In this document: positions 35,273 through 44,081 of the stretch, piece by piece
Layout of the letters: the number at the start of each line of letters is the position of its first letter
How positions within the stretch are numbered: position 1 is the first letter of the stretch
Source of the DNA: Chthonobacter albigriseus
GTDB lineage: Bacteria > Pseudomonadota > Alphaproteobacteria > Rhizobiales > Pleomorphomonadaceae
Assembly (NCBI RefSeq): GCF_013839445.1
Contig: NZ_JACDIT010000001.1
Coordinates: 310,001 to 374,000, forward strand
Length of the DNA: 64,000 bases
Direction of reading: 5' to 3'
Notes under the pieces: generated by a model
The model's input: only the letters and a program-made list of their open reading frames with translations
What the model was told of the DNA's origin: nothing
The model's database searches: none
Made by a program: the position numbers and the translations under genes

Positions 35273-36670
35273 ATGGCAAGCAAGGCCGACGAGGAGACGC
35301 CCGCGCGGCGCGTCAGGGGCGTACAATCGATCGAAGAGGCGCGGCTCTGGCTGTCGGAGCGCGGCATCGAGGACATCGAGTGCGTGACGCCGGACCAGGC
35401 GGGCGTGGCCCGCGGCAAGTTGATGCCGGCGGACAAGTTCTTTTCCGGGCCGACCATGTCGCTGCCGTCGTCGATCTTCACGCAGACGATCACGGGCGAG
35501 TATCCGGAGGAGGACGAGGGCTTCCGCCACGATCCGAACGACGGCGACATCATCATGCGGCCGGACTTCACCACGCTGGCGGCGGTGCCGTGGGCGTCGG
35601 ACCCGACGGCGCAAATCATCCACGACGCGTTCACGCGCGACGGTCGGCCGGTCGAGATCGCGCCGCGGCAGCTTCTGAAGCGCATCATGGGCCTCTACGA
35701 CCGGCAGGGCTGGAAGGCCGTCGTCGCGCCGGAGGTCGAGTTCTATCTCGTCAAGCCGAACACCGACCCGGACTACCCGCTGGAGCCGCCGGTCGGCCGG
35801 TCCGGGCGATCCGAGACCGGACACCAGTCCTACTCGATCCAGGCGGTGAACGAGTTCGACGACCTGTTCGACGACATCTACGACTACTCCGAAGCACAGG
35901 GCCTGGAGATCGATACCCTCATCCACGAGGAGGGGGCCGCGCAGATGGAGATCAACCTGCTGCACGGCGATCCGCTGCAACTGGCCGACCAGGTCTTCCT
36001 GTTCAAGCGGACGATCCGGGAAGCCGCGCTCCGGCACAACATGTACGCGACCTTCATGGCCAAGCCGATGAGCCGTGAGCCCGGATCGGCCATGCATATC
36101 CACCAGTCGGTGGTGGACCTCGAAACCGGGCGCAACATCTTCTCCGATGCGGAAGGACGGGCGACGCCGGAGTTCTTCCAGTTCATCGCCGGGCAGCAGA
36201 AGTACCTGCCGGCGGTGATGTGCATGCTGGCGCCCTACGTGAATTCGTACCGCCGGCTCGCCCGCCACACGGCGGCGCCGATCAACGTGCATTGGGGCTA
36301 CGACAACCGCACCGTCGGGCTGCGCGTGCCGAACTCCGGTCCGCAAGCGCGGCGGGTGGAGAACCGGGTACCGTCGTCGGACGCCAATCCCTATCTCGCC
36401 ATGGCCGCCTCGCTTGCCGCCGGCTACCTCGGCATCCAGGAAGGCTTGTCCCCGGAGGATCCGATCGACGGGTCGGCACGCGGGCTGCCGTTCGGCCTGC
36501 CGCGCGGCCTGCTGGAGGCCCTCGCCCTTTTCGAGGAGGCCGAGGAGCTGGTCGAGATCTTCGGCAAGGCCTTCGTCTCCACCTACCGGGCGATCAAGCA
36601 GACGGAGTACGAGACCTTCATGCGCGTGATCTCCAGCTGGGAGCGCGAGCACCTGCTGCTGAGCGTGTGA
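35273..36670 (+). CDS. puuA: glutamine synthetase family protein, probable gamma-glutamylputrescine synthetase 2
   Basis: A 465-residue GS-family ligase, probably gamma-glutamylating putrescine. It shows IEDIECVTPDQAGVARGKLMP, APEVEFYLVKPN, the acidic EEGAAQMEINLLHGDPL, GSAMHIHQSVVD and ARRVENRVPSSDANPYL. ATG 35273 is used because the frame upstream runs through the operator. It is followed after 135 bp by the aminotransferase and then the oxidase, the usual order in this group. It differs from the first paralogue in the MHIHQS and EINLLHG motifs, so the two may act on different amines. Confidence 0.87.
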   Translation: MASKADEETPARRVRGVQSIEEARLWLSERGIEDIECVTPDQAGVARGKLMPADKFFSGPTMSLPSSIFTQTITGEYPEEDEGFRHDPNDGDIIMRPDFTTLAAVPWASDPTAQIIHDAFTRDGRPVEIAPRQLLKRIMGLYDRQGWKAVVAPEVEFYLVKPNTDPDYPLEPPVGRSGRSETGHQSYSIQAVNEFDDLFDDIYDYSEAQGLEIDTLIHEEGAAQMEINLLHGDPLQLADQVFLFKRTIREAALRHNMYATFMAKPMSREPGSAMHIHQSVVDLETGRNIFSDAEGRATPEFFQFIAGQQKYLPAVMCMLAPYVNSYRRLARHTAAPINVHWGYDNRTVGLRVPNSGPQARRVENRVPSSDANPYLAMAASLAAGYLGIQEGLSPEDPIDGSARGLPFGLPRGLLEALALFEEAEELVEIFGKAFVSTYRAIKQTEYETFMRVISSWEREHLLLSV

Positions 36671-36805
36671 CGGGGGAACAGGCAGTAGGCAGTCGGACTA
36701 GAGCATGCCTTCGCCGCACCCGATCCTGCCGCCTAGTGCCGAATGCCCACTGCCTCCGTCCACCCGCCCTTGACCGAATACCACCGGACCTCCGGAGCAC
36801 CAGAC

Positions 36806-38191
36806 ATGAACGTGTCCAACAAGTATCCCACCGCCCACTACCGCGCCCTGGATGCGGCCCATCACCTGCATCCGTTCTCCGACACCAAGTCGCTGAATGC
36901 GGAGGGCGCGCGGGTGATTGTCGGCGGCCAGGGGGTCTGGCTGACGGACAGCGAGGGCAACCGCATCCTCGACGGCATGGCGGGGCTCTGGTGCGTCAAC
37001 ATCGGTCACGGCCGGCGCGAGATCGCCGAGGCCGTCCAGCAGCAGATGAGCGAGATCAGCTACTACAACACCTTCTTCAAGACGACCCACCCGCCGGCGG
37101 TCGATCTGGCGGCTCTCCTCGCCGAAGTCGCGCCGCCGCACTTCAACCGCGTGTTCTTCACCGGGTCGGGGTCGGAGTCCAACGACACCGTGCTGCGTAT
37201 GGTGCGGACCTACTGGGCGACGCTCGGCAAGCCCGACAAGCAGGTGGTGATCGCGCGCCGCAACGCCTACCACGGGTCGACTGTTGCCGGCGCCAGCCTT
37301 GGCGGGATGACGCCGATGCACAAGCAGGGCGGGCTGCCGATCCCCGGCATCCACCACATCGCCCAGCCCTACTGGTTCGACGACGGCGGCGAGATGAGCC
37401 CGGAGGACTTTGGGCTCTGGGCCGCGCAGGAGCTGGAGCGCGCCATCGACGCCATCGGCGAGGACAAGGTCGCAGCGTTCATCGCCGAGCCGATCCAGGG
37501 CGCCGGCGGGGTGATCATTCCGCCCGCCACCTACTGGCCGGAGATCAAGCGGATCTGCGACGAGCGCGAGATCCTGCTGGTTGCCGACGAGGTGATCTGC
37601 GGGTTCGGTCGGTTGGGACGCTGGTTCGGCTCGGAGTATTTCGGGGTCGAGCCCGACCTGATGCCGATCGCCAAGGGGCTTTCGTCCGGCTACCTGCCGA
37701 TCGGCGGCGTGATGGTGTCGGACAAGGTCGCTGCGGTGCTGATGGAGACCGGCGACTTCAACCATGGCTTCACCTATTCGGCACACCCGGTGGCCTGTGC
37801 TGCCGCGATCGCCAACCTCAAGATCATCCGCGACGAGAAGCTGGTAGAGCGCGTCGCGAATGACATCGGACCCTATCTGCAGAAGCGGTGGCTGGCACTC
37901 GGCGATCATCCCCTGGTGGGCGAGGCGCGCATGGTCGGACTGATGGGCGCGCTGGAGCTGGTCCCGGCCAAGCCGTCCCGGCGCCGCTTCGAGGGTGACG
38001 GCAAGGTCGGCCTGCTCTGCCGCGACTTCTCGTTCCGCAACGGCCTCGTCATGCGCGCGGTCCGCGACTCGATGATCCTGTCGCCGCCGCTGGTCATCAG
38101 CCACGACGAGGCGGACGAGCTGATCCGCATCGCCACCAAGACGCTCGACGACACCCACGCGGAGCTGAAGCGTCAGGGGCTGATGGGGTGA
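36806..38191 (+). CDS. class III aminotransferase, putrescine/polyamine-pyruvate type
   Basis: A 461-residue PLP-dependent omega-aminotransferase. The PLP-binding Lys is in LMPIAKGLSSGYLPIGG, with the cofactor Asp in LLVADEVICGFGRLG and GSGSESNDTVLRM before it. The N-terminal HLHPFSD is typical of SpuC-like putrescine-pyruvate aminotransferases. ATG 36806 is chosen; 21 upstream in-frame residues have no family character. It lies between synthetase 2 and the FAD oxidase on one strand, which supports a role in polyamine breakdown. Confidence 0.9.
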   Translation: MNVSNKYPTAHYRALDAAHHLHPFSDTKSLNAEGARVIVGGQGVWLTDSEGNRILDGMAGLWCVNIGHGRREIAEAVQQQMSEISYYNTFFKTTHPPAVDLAALLAEVAPPHFNRVFFTGSGSESNDTVLRMVRTYWATLGKPDKQVVIARRNAYHGSTVAGASLGGMTPMHKQGGLPIPGIHHIAQPYWFDDGGEMSPEDFGLWAAQELERAIDAIGEDKVAAFIAEPIQGAGGVIIPPATYWPEIKRICDEREILLVADEVICGFGRLGRWFGSEYFGVEPDLMPIAKGLSSGYLPIGGVMVSDKVAAVLMETGDFNHGFTYSAHPVACAAAIANLKIIRDEKLVERVANDIGPYLQKRWLALGDHPLVGEARMVGLMGALELVPAKPSRRRFEGDGKVGLLCRDFSFRNGLVMRAVRDSMILSPPLVISHDEADELIRIATKTLDDTHAELKRQGLMG

Positions 38192-38254
38192 GACGCAGGA
38201 ACCGGCCGCGTGAAAGGCGGCCGGTGGATCTGGGACCGTGCCGACCGGAGTGTC

Positions 38255-39550
38255 ATGTACCCGACCGCCTTCATGCCCGAACTGGGACGTGCGCCACATC
38301 CGCCGTCCTATTACGCCGAAACCGCGGGCGCTCTGCCGTCGCATCCGGCCCTGAAGGGCGCACGCCGGGCGGACGTGTGCATCATCGGCGGTGGCTATAC
38401 CGGACTTTCAGCCGCTCGGAGCCTCGCCAAGGCGGGATACGATGTCGTCGTGCTGGAGGCGAACAAGGTCGGCTGGGGCGCTTCCGGGCGCAACGGCGGG
38501 CAGATCCATCCAGGCCAGCGCCGCGATCCGGACTGGATGGCCGCAAGGTTGGGCGAGCCGGCGACGCGGCGGCTGCTCGCTCTGGCCGACGAGGCCTGGC
38601 GGTTCCAGCGAGACCTGATCGCGGACGAGCGGATCGATTGCGACCTCGCGGAGGGGCTGATCCACGGCATCCACAAGAAGTCGTGGGTGGAGGAGGAGCG
38701 CCGCACCCTCGACCATCAGGCGAAGGCCTGGGGTGTCGGCCCGATCGCGTTCCTCGACAAGGCGGAAACCGCCGCAAGGCTCGGGACGGACGCATATTTC
38801 GGCGGTACCCTCGATCCCAAGGGCGGGCACCTGCATCCGCTGAAGTTCGCGCTCGGCATCGCCCGTGCGGCGGTGGCGGCCGGCGCGACAATCCATGAGG
38901 ACACGCGGGCCCTTTCGATCCGCCACGGATCGCCTGCGGTGATCACGACGCCCGATGGCGAGGTCACCGCCGACACCGTGGTGCTCGCCGGCAACGGCTA
39001 TCTCGGTGGTCTCGATCCGGACACCGATGCGCGCGTGATGCCGCTCAACAACTTCATCCTGACCACCGCCCCACTGGATCACGTCCCAATCCCCGGCAAC
39101 GAGGCGGCGAGCGACACGCGGTTCGTGGTCTACTACTGGCGGATGACGGCCGACCGGCGGATGCTGTTCGGCGGCGGCGAGACCTTCACACCGCGGTTCC
39201 CGGCCGATATCGCGGGCTTCGTGCGGCGACATCTTGCGCGGGTCTATCCCGATCTGGCGTCCGTGCCGATCGATCACGCCTGGGGCGGCACGCTGGGGAT
39301 CACGGTCAATCGCCTGCCCTTCGTGCGCCGGCCGAAACCGAACGTCTGGGTGGCGGCCGGCTACTCGGGCCAGGGGGTGATGCTCGCGCCCTTCGCCGGG
39401 CACATCCTCGCAGAAGCCATCCGGGGCCAGACCGAGCGCTTCGACGCCTTCGCCGACCTGCCCTGCCCGCCGTTTCCAGGCGGAACGTGGCTGCGCTGGC
39501 CGACGCTGGTGGCGGCGATGAGCTGGTTCGCGCTCCGCGACCGGCTCTGA
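38255..39550 (+). CDS. puuB: FAD-dependent oxidoreductase, probable gamma-glutamylputrescine oxidase
   Basis: A 431-residue DAO-family flavoenzyme predicted to oxidise gamma-glutamylputrescine to the aminoaldehyde. It has the dinucleotide-binding VCIIGGGYTGLSAARSLAKAGYDVVVLEA near residue 45, GASGRNGGQIHPGQ, and the C-terminal AAGYSGQGVMLAPFAG. The N-terminal PSYYAET is typical of PuuB. ATG 38255 has GGAG 4 nt upstream. PuuC- and PuuD-like genes are not in the window. It converges with the BLUF gene, 13 bp apart. Confidence 0.9.
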   Translation: MYPTAFMPELGRAPHPPSYYAETAGALPSHPALKGARRADVCIIGGGYTGLSAARSLAKAGYDVVVLEANKVGWGASGRNGGQIHPGQRRDPDWMAARLGEPATRRLLALADEAWRFQRDLIADERIDCDLAEGLIHGIHKKSWVEEERRTLDHQAKAWGVGPIAFLDKAETAARLGTDAYFGGTLDPKGGHLHPLKFALGIARAAVAAGATIHEDTRALSIRHGSPAVITTPDGEVTADTVVLAGNGYLGGLDPDTDARVMPLNNFILTTAPLDHVPIPGNEAASDTRFVVYYWRMTADRRMLFGGGETFTPRFPADIAGFVRRHLARVYPDLASVPIDHAWGGTLGITVNRLPFVRRPKPNVWVAAGYSGQGVMLAPFAGHILAEAIRGQTERFDAFADLPCPPFPGGTWLRWPTLVAAMSWFALRDRL

Positions 39551-39563
39551 GGCCGGCAAGCCA

Positions 39564-40076
39564 TCAGGCGTGGGTCAGGTGCGACATCACCGGCGAGACC
39601 TTGATGACCTCCACATGGTCCGGGGCGCTGGTGACGTGGGACGCCAGGGAACGCGCATCGAGCTTCGAGAGCGACTCCAGCAGCAGGAGCATGCTCGGGC
39701 CGGACATGCGGGCAGGATCCAGGCCCTGGGTCAGCCCGAAGCGCAGGTAGATGCGATCGACCGCTTCCGAATGACCGGCGTAGACGGAGTACCAATCGTC
39801 GAAGCGACGCTCCTCGATCGGTCCGGCCTGGAGGATGGTCAGGTTGGCGTTGCGCCGGTCTCCGGCGATCCGCACCAGGACCGACGAGACCCTTCGCCGA
39901 TCGCCCTCGATCACGCCCACAAAGTACTGGTCGTTGAAGACCAGGGCGCCCGTCACGCCGGCGGCAGGGTTGTTGCGATGCCCCGCGGCGATGATCGCTT
40001 TCAGTTCCTTGGCAAGCGGCAGACCCAATTCGCGGATCTTGTTCTCACTGTAGTAGATCAGGCGGTGGAGATACAT
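39564..40076 (-). CDS. BLUF-domain-like protein lacking the photoactive Gln
   Basis: A 170-residue protein whose first 95 residues align without gaps to BLUF flavin photosensors: YLHRLIYYSEN (conserved Tyr8), RNNPAAGVTGALVF (Asn at 35/36), FVGVIEG, then ERRFDDWYS. In active BLUF proteins the F-x-Q-x-LEG motif holds the Gln that hydrogen-bonds FAD; here that position is Gly54. The Met after the conserved Trp is Ser. Residues 100-170 form helices like those that follow the BLUF core. ATG 40076 has GGAG 7 nt upstream. It may bind flavin without the normal photocycle, or serve as a non-light partner protein. Confidence 0.82.
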   Translation of the reverse strand: MYLHRLIYYSENKIRELGLPLAKELKAIIAAGHRNNPAAGVTGALVFNDQYFVGVIEGDRRRVSSVLVRIAGDRRNANLTILQAGPIEERRFDDWYSVYAGHSEAVDRIYLRFGLTQGLDPARMSGPSMLLLLESLSKLDARSLASHVTSAPDHVEVIKVSPVMSHLTHA

Positions 40077-40416
40077 GGTCCACTCCTTCTCACCTGAGTT
40101 CAAGACTACGACGAGCACGATGCAAATTTCTTGACGGATCGCTTCAAATTGGATGGATCGGAGCTGTTTTTCGCATCGGGCCGGCCGGCCTCCTCCCGGC
40201 ATGACGATCCATTGCGCAAGAGCCGGTGCGCACCTCGCCAAAAGCTTGGAAACAGTTGTTCAAGGCTTCGTCTGTAGCATCGTTTTCTAGAAGCGACCGT
40301 TGGCGGAAATCCATTTCTCTCCCGTGTCCGGAATTGGAACGTGCGACGCAGCAATTGCACGCGCCTTCGCATATGTCTTTGGATCCAAGGTGCCTTTGCC
40401 GGAAAGCCCACGTGCC
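40077..40416. other. divergent intergenic region between BLUF-like gene and sulfur operon
   Basis: A 340-bp gap that must contain both divergent promoters. It is less GC-rich around 40250-40330. I see no gene with a ribosome-binding site and no operator that I could name with confidence. Confidence 0.4.
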
Positions 40417-40719
40417 ATGCCCCAGATCGTGACTGCCAACCGACTGATCGACGGAGAGGTCGTGTTCCGCGCCGCCGACGGATCCTGGGTGCGAGACGTC
40501 AACGGCGCCGGCGTGCTGCAGAGCAAGGACGAGGCAGGCGTGGCCGAGGCCGCCGCGCTCGCCGATTTCGCGAACGCGATCGTCGTGGACGTGGCCGTGA
40601 TCGACGTGACCGTCGCGGCCGACAAGGTGGTCCCCGTGCGGCTGCGCGAACGCATCCGGGCCTTCGGCCCGACCGTCAAGTCCGACCACCGGGCCGACCT
40701 GAAGACAACCGCCGCCTGA
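40417..40719 (+). CDS. DUF2849 family protein of the sulfur-assimilation operon
   Basis: A 100-residue protein beginning MPQIVTANRLIDGEVVFR with later LRERIRAFGPTVKSDHR. This is the DUF2849 pattern of a small protein regularly encoded just before cysI in alphaproteobacteria. Its biochemical role is unknown; context suggests help to siroheme-dependent sulfite reduction. ATG 40417 gives the family length. It is followed by cysI after 17 bp. Confidence 0.85.
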   Translation: MPQIVTANRLIDGEVVFRAADGSWVRDVNGAGVLQSKDEAGVAEAAALADFANAIVVDVAVIDVTVAADKVVPVRLRERIRAFGPTVKSDHRADLKTTAA

Positions 40720-40736
40720 GCCGAGAGCGTTCCACG

Positions 40737-42392
40737 ATGTATCGATACGACGAGTTCGACGCCACTTTCGTCAAGGAGCGGGTCGCCCAGTTCTCGGACC
40801 AGGTCACGCGGCGCGTCGCTGGCGAGATGACCGAGGACGAGTTCCGGCCGCACCGGCTGATGAACGGCCTCTACCTGCAGCTCCACGCCTACATGCTGCG
40901 CGTGGCGATCCCCTACGGCACCCTGTCGTCGCGGCAGCTGCGGCGGCTGGCGCGCATCGCGCGGGTCTACGACAAGGGCTTCGGCCATTTCACGACCCGC
41001 CAGAACATCCAGTACAACTGGCCGGCTCTACGGGACGTGCCCGCTATCCTCGCCGAATTGGCCGAGGTGGAGATGCATGCCATCCAGACCTCCGGCAACT
41101 GCATCCGCAACGTGACCTGCGACCACTTCGCCGGCGCGGCGAAGGACGAGGTCGCCGATCCGCGGCCCTATGCCGAGATCCTGCGGCAGTGGTCGAGCCT
41201 CCATCCGGAATTCTCGTTCCTGCCGCGCAAGTTCAAGATCGCGGTCACCGGCGCCGCGCACGATCGGGCGGCCATCCGCACGCACGACATCGGCCTGGAG
41301 GTCCGCCGCAACGAGGCGGGCGAGATCGGCTTCGGCGTGTTCGTGGGCGGCGGCCAGGGCCGCACGCCGATGCTGGCGCGCGAGGTGAACCCCTTCGTGC
41401 CGGAGAAGGATCTGCTCGCCTATGTCGACGCGATCCTGCGCGTCTACAATCTGTTTGGCCGGCGGGACAACAAGTACAAGGCCCGCATCAAGATCCTGGT
41501 CCACGAGGCCGGTCTCGACGAAATCCGCGCCCGCGTGGAGGAGGAGTTCGCCGCGATCCGGGACGGCGTGCTGACGCTGCCGGCCGAGGAGGTGGATCGC
41601 ATCGAGGCCTATTTCGCGGCTCCGGCCTTCGCGCCGCGCCCCGCCGTCAGCGCGAGTTTCGAGGCCGCCCGCAAGGCCGACATTGAGTTCGACCGCTTCG
41701 CGCGCACCAACCTGCACCCGCACAAGGTGCCCGGCTACACCTCGCTCACGATCTCGCTGAAGCCGATCGGCGGCATTCCGGGCGACGCCTCGGCGGACCA
41801 GATGGACGTGGTTGCCGACCTCACCGAGCGCTTTGCGTTCGATGAGGTTCGTGTCAGCCACGAGCAGAACCTGGTGCTGCCGCACGTGGCGCTCGACGAC
41901 GTGCACGCGATCTGGACCGTGCTCGCCGAAAACGGGCTCGCCACGGCGAACACCGGCCTGATCACCGATATCATCGCCTGCCCGGGCCTGGACTACTGCG
42001 CGCTCGCCAACGCCCGGTCGATCCCGGTCGCCAGCCGGATCTCGGAGCGCTTCGGCGCCTATGAGCGGCAGGCCGACATCGGGCCGCTGTCGATCAAGAT
42101 CTCCGGCTGCATCAACGCCTGCGGACATCACCACGTGGGTCACATCGGCATCCTCGGTGTCGACAAGAAGGGCGAGGAGGTCTACCAGATCACCCTCGGC
42201 GGCAGCCCGGACGAGACCGCCTCGATCGGCGAGATCGTCGGACGCGGCTTCTCCTCCGACGAGATCGTGGATGCGATCGAGACGGTGGTCGACACCTACA
42301 TCGGCCTGCGCCAGTCGCCCGACGAGACCTTCCTCAGCGCCTACCGCCGCGTCGGCGAGACTCCGTTCAAGGAAGCTCTCTATGGCGCTTGA
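40737..42392 (+). CDS. cysI: assimilatory sulfite reductase hemoprotein
   Basis: Reduces sulfite to sulfide with siroheme and a 4Fe-4S cluster. The 551-residue protein has the repeated NiR/SiR half-domains. The cluster/siroheme cysteines are visible as C-x5-C in ACPGLDYCALA and C-x3-C in GCINACGHHHVG. Other family blocks are GHFTTRQNIQYNW and TSGNCIRNVTCDH. ATG 40737 follows DUF2849. Its stop overlaps the cysH start by 11 nt. It is of the short single-subunit type that may use ferredoxin rather than a CysJ flavoprotein, and a ferredoxin is encoded downstream. Confidence 0.94.
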   Translation: MYRYDEFDATFVKERVAQFSDQVTRRVAGEMTEDEFRPHRLMNGLYLQLHAYMLRVAIPYGTLSSRQLRRLARIARVYDKGFGHFTTRQNIQYNWPALRDVPAILAELAEVEMHAIQTSGNCIRNVTCDHFAGAAKDEVADPRPYAEILRQWSSLHPEFSFLPRKFKIAVTGAAHDRAAIRTHDIGLEVRRNEAGEIGFGVFVGGGQGRTPMLAREVNPFVPEKDLLAYVDAILRVYNLFGRRDNKYKARIKILVHEAGLDEIRARVEEEFAAIRDGVLTLPAEEVDRIEAYFAAPAFAPRPAVSASFEAARKADIEFDRFARTNLHPHKVPGYTSLTISLKPIGGIPGDASADQMDVVADLTERFAFDEVRVSHEQNLVLPHVALDDVHAIWTVLAENGLATANTGLITDIIACPGLDYCALANARSIPVASRISERFGAYERQADIGPLSIKISGCINACGHHHVGHIGILGVDKKGEEVYQITLGGSPDETASIGEIVGRGFSSDEIVDAIETVVDTYIGLRQSPDETFLSAYRRVGETPFKEALYGA

Positions 42393-43140
42393 TGCCCTCG
42401 ACATCTCCACGATCGCTCCGACGGAGGCGCTGAAGTCGGAGGCGCGCGCGCTCAGCGAACGGGCCGAGGGCCTTGCCGCAGGGGACATACTGAAGCTCGC
42501 CTTCGAGCACTTCGGCACCGGGCTTGCGCTCGTTTCCAGCTTCGGCGCGGACAGCGCGGTGCTGCTGCACATGGTCTCCGAAATCGACAAGACCCTGCCG
42601 GTGGTCTTCATCGACACCGGCAAGCTGTTCGGCGAAACGCTGCGTCACCGCGATGCGCTGGTGGAGCGGCTCGGGCTCACCAACGTCCGCTCGGTCAAGC
42701 CGCAGCCGAAGCGGCTGGAGGAGGTGGACCCGGACGGCACGCTCTGGTTCCGCAACACGGATGCCTGCTGCGGCGTGCGCAAGGTCGAGCCGTTGTCCTT
42801 CGCGCTTTCCGAGTTCGATGCCTGGATCACCGGGCGCAAGCGCCATCAGGCCGTGACGCGAGCGAACCTTGCCCTGTTCGAAGCCGACGGGGAGAAGATC
42901 AAGGTCAACCCGCTCGCCGGCTGGACCTCGCGGGACGTGGAGGCCTACCGGCTCGCCCACGACCTGCCGGCCCATCCGCTGGTCGCCGAAGGCTACAAGT
43001 CGATCGGTTGCATGCCCTGCACGGATCGGGTCGCCGACGGCGAGGACGAGCGGGCGGGCCGGTGGCGCGGCCAGGCGAAGACGGAATGCGGCATCCACCT
43101 CGGCCTCGCCGGCCGGGAAGCCAACGGCAGCGGGATCTGA
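42382..43140 (+). CDS. cysH: adenylyl-sulfate (APS) reductase
   Basis: Reduces activated sulfate to sulfite. The 252-residue protein has the PP-loop-like SSFGADSAVLLHM. The cysteine pairs DACCGVRK and GCMPCTDR are the four 4Fe-4S ligands that mark APS-specific reductases rather than PAPS-specific ones. The catalytic Cys is in TECGIHLG. It overlaps cysI by 11 nt and is followed 2 nt later by the DUF934 gene, so translation is coupled along the operon. Confidence 0.95.
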   Translation: MALDALDISTIAPTEALKSEARALSERAEGLAAGDILKLAFEHFGTGLALVSSFGADSAVLLHMVSEIDKTLPVVFIDTGKLFGETLRHRDALVERLGLTNVRSVKPQPKRLEEVDPDGTLWFRNTDACCGVRKVEPLSFALSEFDAWITGRKRHQAVTRANLALFEADGEKIKVNPLAGWTSRDVEAYRLAHDLPAHPLVAEGYKSIGCMPCTDRVADGEDERAGRWRGQAKTECGIHLGLAGREANGSGI

Positions 43141-43142
43141 TC

Positions 43143-43685
43143 ATGACGGTGCAGAATACGATCACGGCCGATGTCGCCGAACGGGATGTCTGGCGCAACG
43201 GCCACTTCGAGGCCGATGGCTGGCACCGGCTGGCTGACGACGAAGCGATCCCTGCCGACGGGCGCGTGCTGCTCTCCACGCGGCGGTTCCTTGCGGAAGC
43301 CGCTGCGGGCACGATCGGCAACAAGCCGGTCGGGGTGCTGGTGGAGCCGGCGGATCGGGTTGCGGAGCTGGCCCCTCACCTGGACCTGCTGTCGGTGATC
43401 GCCGTTGATTTTCCCAAGTACAACGACGGCCGCGGCTTCAGCCATGCCGCGCAGTTGGCCCGGCTTGGTTTTGCCGGCGAGCTCCGGGCCGTGGGGAACG
43501 TGCTGATCGACCAGATCGCCTTCATGCGCCGCCTGGGCTTCACGGCTTTCGAGGTCACTCACGCGGTGACGCGCCGCTACTTGATCCAGGGCAAGGACCC
43601 GGCGCCGCGGCACTACTATCAACCGGCTGTGCGCGACGAGCCCCCGGCCGGCACCCGCCCGTGGCTGCGCCGCGCGGCCGACTGA
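43143..43685 (+). CDS. DUF934 family protein of the sulfur-assimilation operon
   Basis: A 180-residue protein with the DUF934 pattern: VLVEPADRVAELAPHLDLLSVIAVDFPKYNDGRGFSHAAQLARLGFAGELRAVGNVLIDQIAFMRRLGFTAFEV. It is encoded with cysI and cysH in many Proteobacteria; the role is unassigned, perhaps in electron transfer to or assembly of sulfite reductase. ATG 43143 is 2 nt after the cysH stop. Confidence 0.9.
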   Translation: MTVQNTITADVAERDVWRNGHFEADGWHRLADDEAIPADGRVLLSTRRFLAEAAAGTIGNKPVGVLVEPADRVAELAPHLDLLSVIAVDFPKYNDGRGFSHAAQLARLGFAGELRAVGNVLIDQIAFMRRLGFTAFEVTHAVTRRYLIQGKDPAPRHYYQPAVRDEPPAGTRPWLRRAAD

Positions 43686-43705
43686 TTGGCGGAGCGTACC
43701 CGAGC

Positions 43706-44077
43706 ATGGATCTGAACCCCGCCCTCCTCAGCGACGACGCCGAAGCCGACGAAGTGACGCTGTCGATCACGGTCGTCGACTTCGACGGCGTCGAGCACCA
43801 GCTTCAGGCCCTCGAGGGCTGGCGGGTGATGGAGGTCATCCGCGACTGGGGCCTGCCCATCAAGGCTGAATGTGGCGGGGCCTGCGCCTGCGGGACCTGC
43901 CACGTCCACGTGGACGAAGCGTGGCTGGACCGCCTGATTCCGGCCAGCGCGGAGGAGGAGGATCAACTCGACACCGCCAGCGGCGTCGCGTTCAACTCCC
44001 GCCTCTCCTGCCAGATCCTGATGCGGCCGGATCTTGACGGGCTCAGAGTCAGCCTGGCACCGGGCAGCGAACCCTGA
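43706..44077 (+). CDS. 2Fe-2S ferredoxin
   Basis: A 123-residue adrenodoxin/putidaredoxin-type ferredoxin. The cluster ligands are C-x5-C-x2-C in AECGGACACGTCHVHV and a distal Cys in RLSCQIL. ATG 43706 gives the normal length for the fold plus about 15 acidic N-terminal residues. It follows the DUF934 gene by 20 bp and so may be the electron donor for CysI or another enzyme. It converges with the next gene, 4 bp apart. Most family members serve P450, hydroxylase or Fe-S assembly systems, none of which is adjacent. Confidence 0.92.
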   Translation: MDLNPALLSDDAEADEVTLSITVVDFDGVEHQLQALEGWRVMEVIRDWGLPIKAECGGACACGTCHVHVDEAWLDRLIPASAEEEDQLDTASGVAFNSRLSCQILMRPDLDGLRVSLAPGSEP

Positions 44078-44081
44078 CGGC

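Noticed and set aside
40341-40736. 132-residue N-terminal extension of CysI
   Set aside because: It overlaps the DUF2849 gene in another frame and is Arg/Gly-rich without family similarity; CysI starts at 40737.
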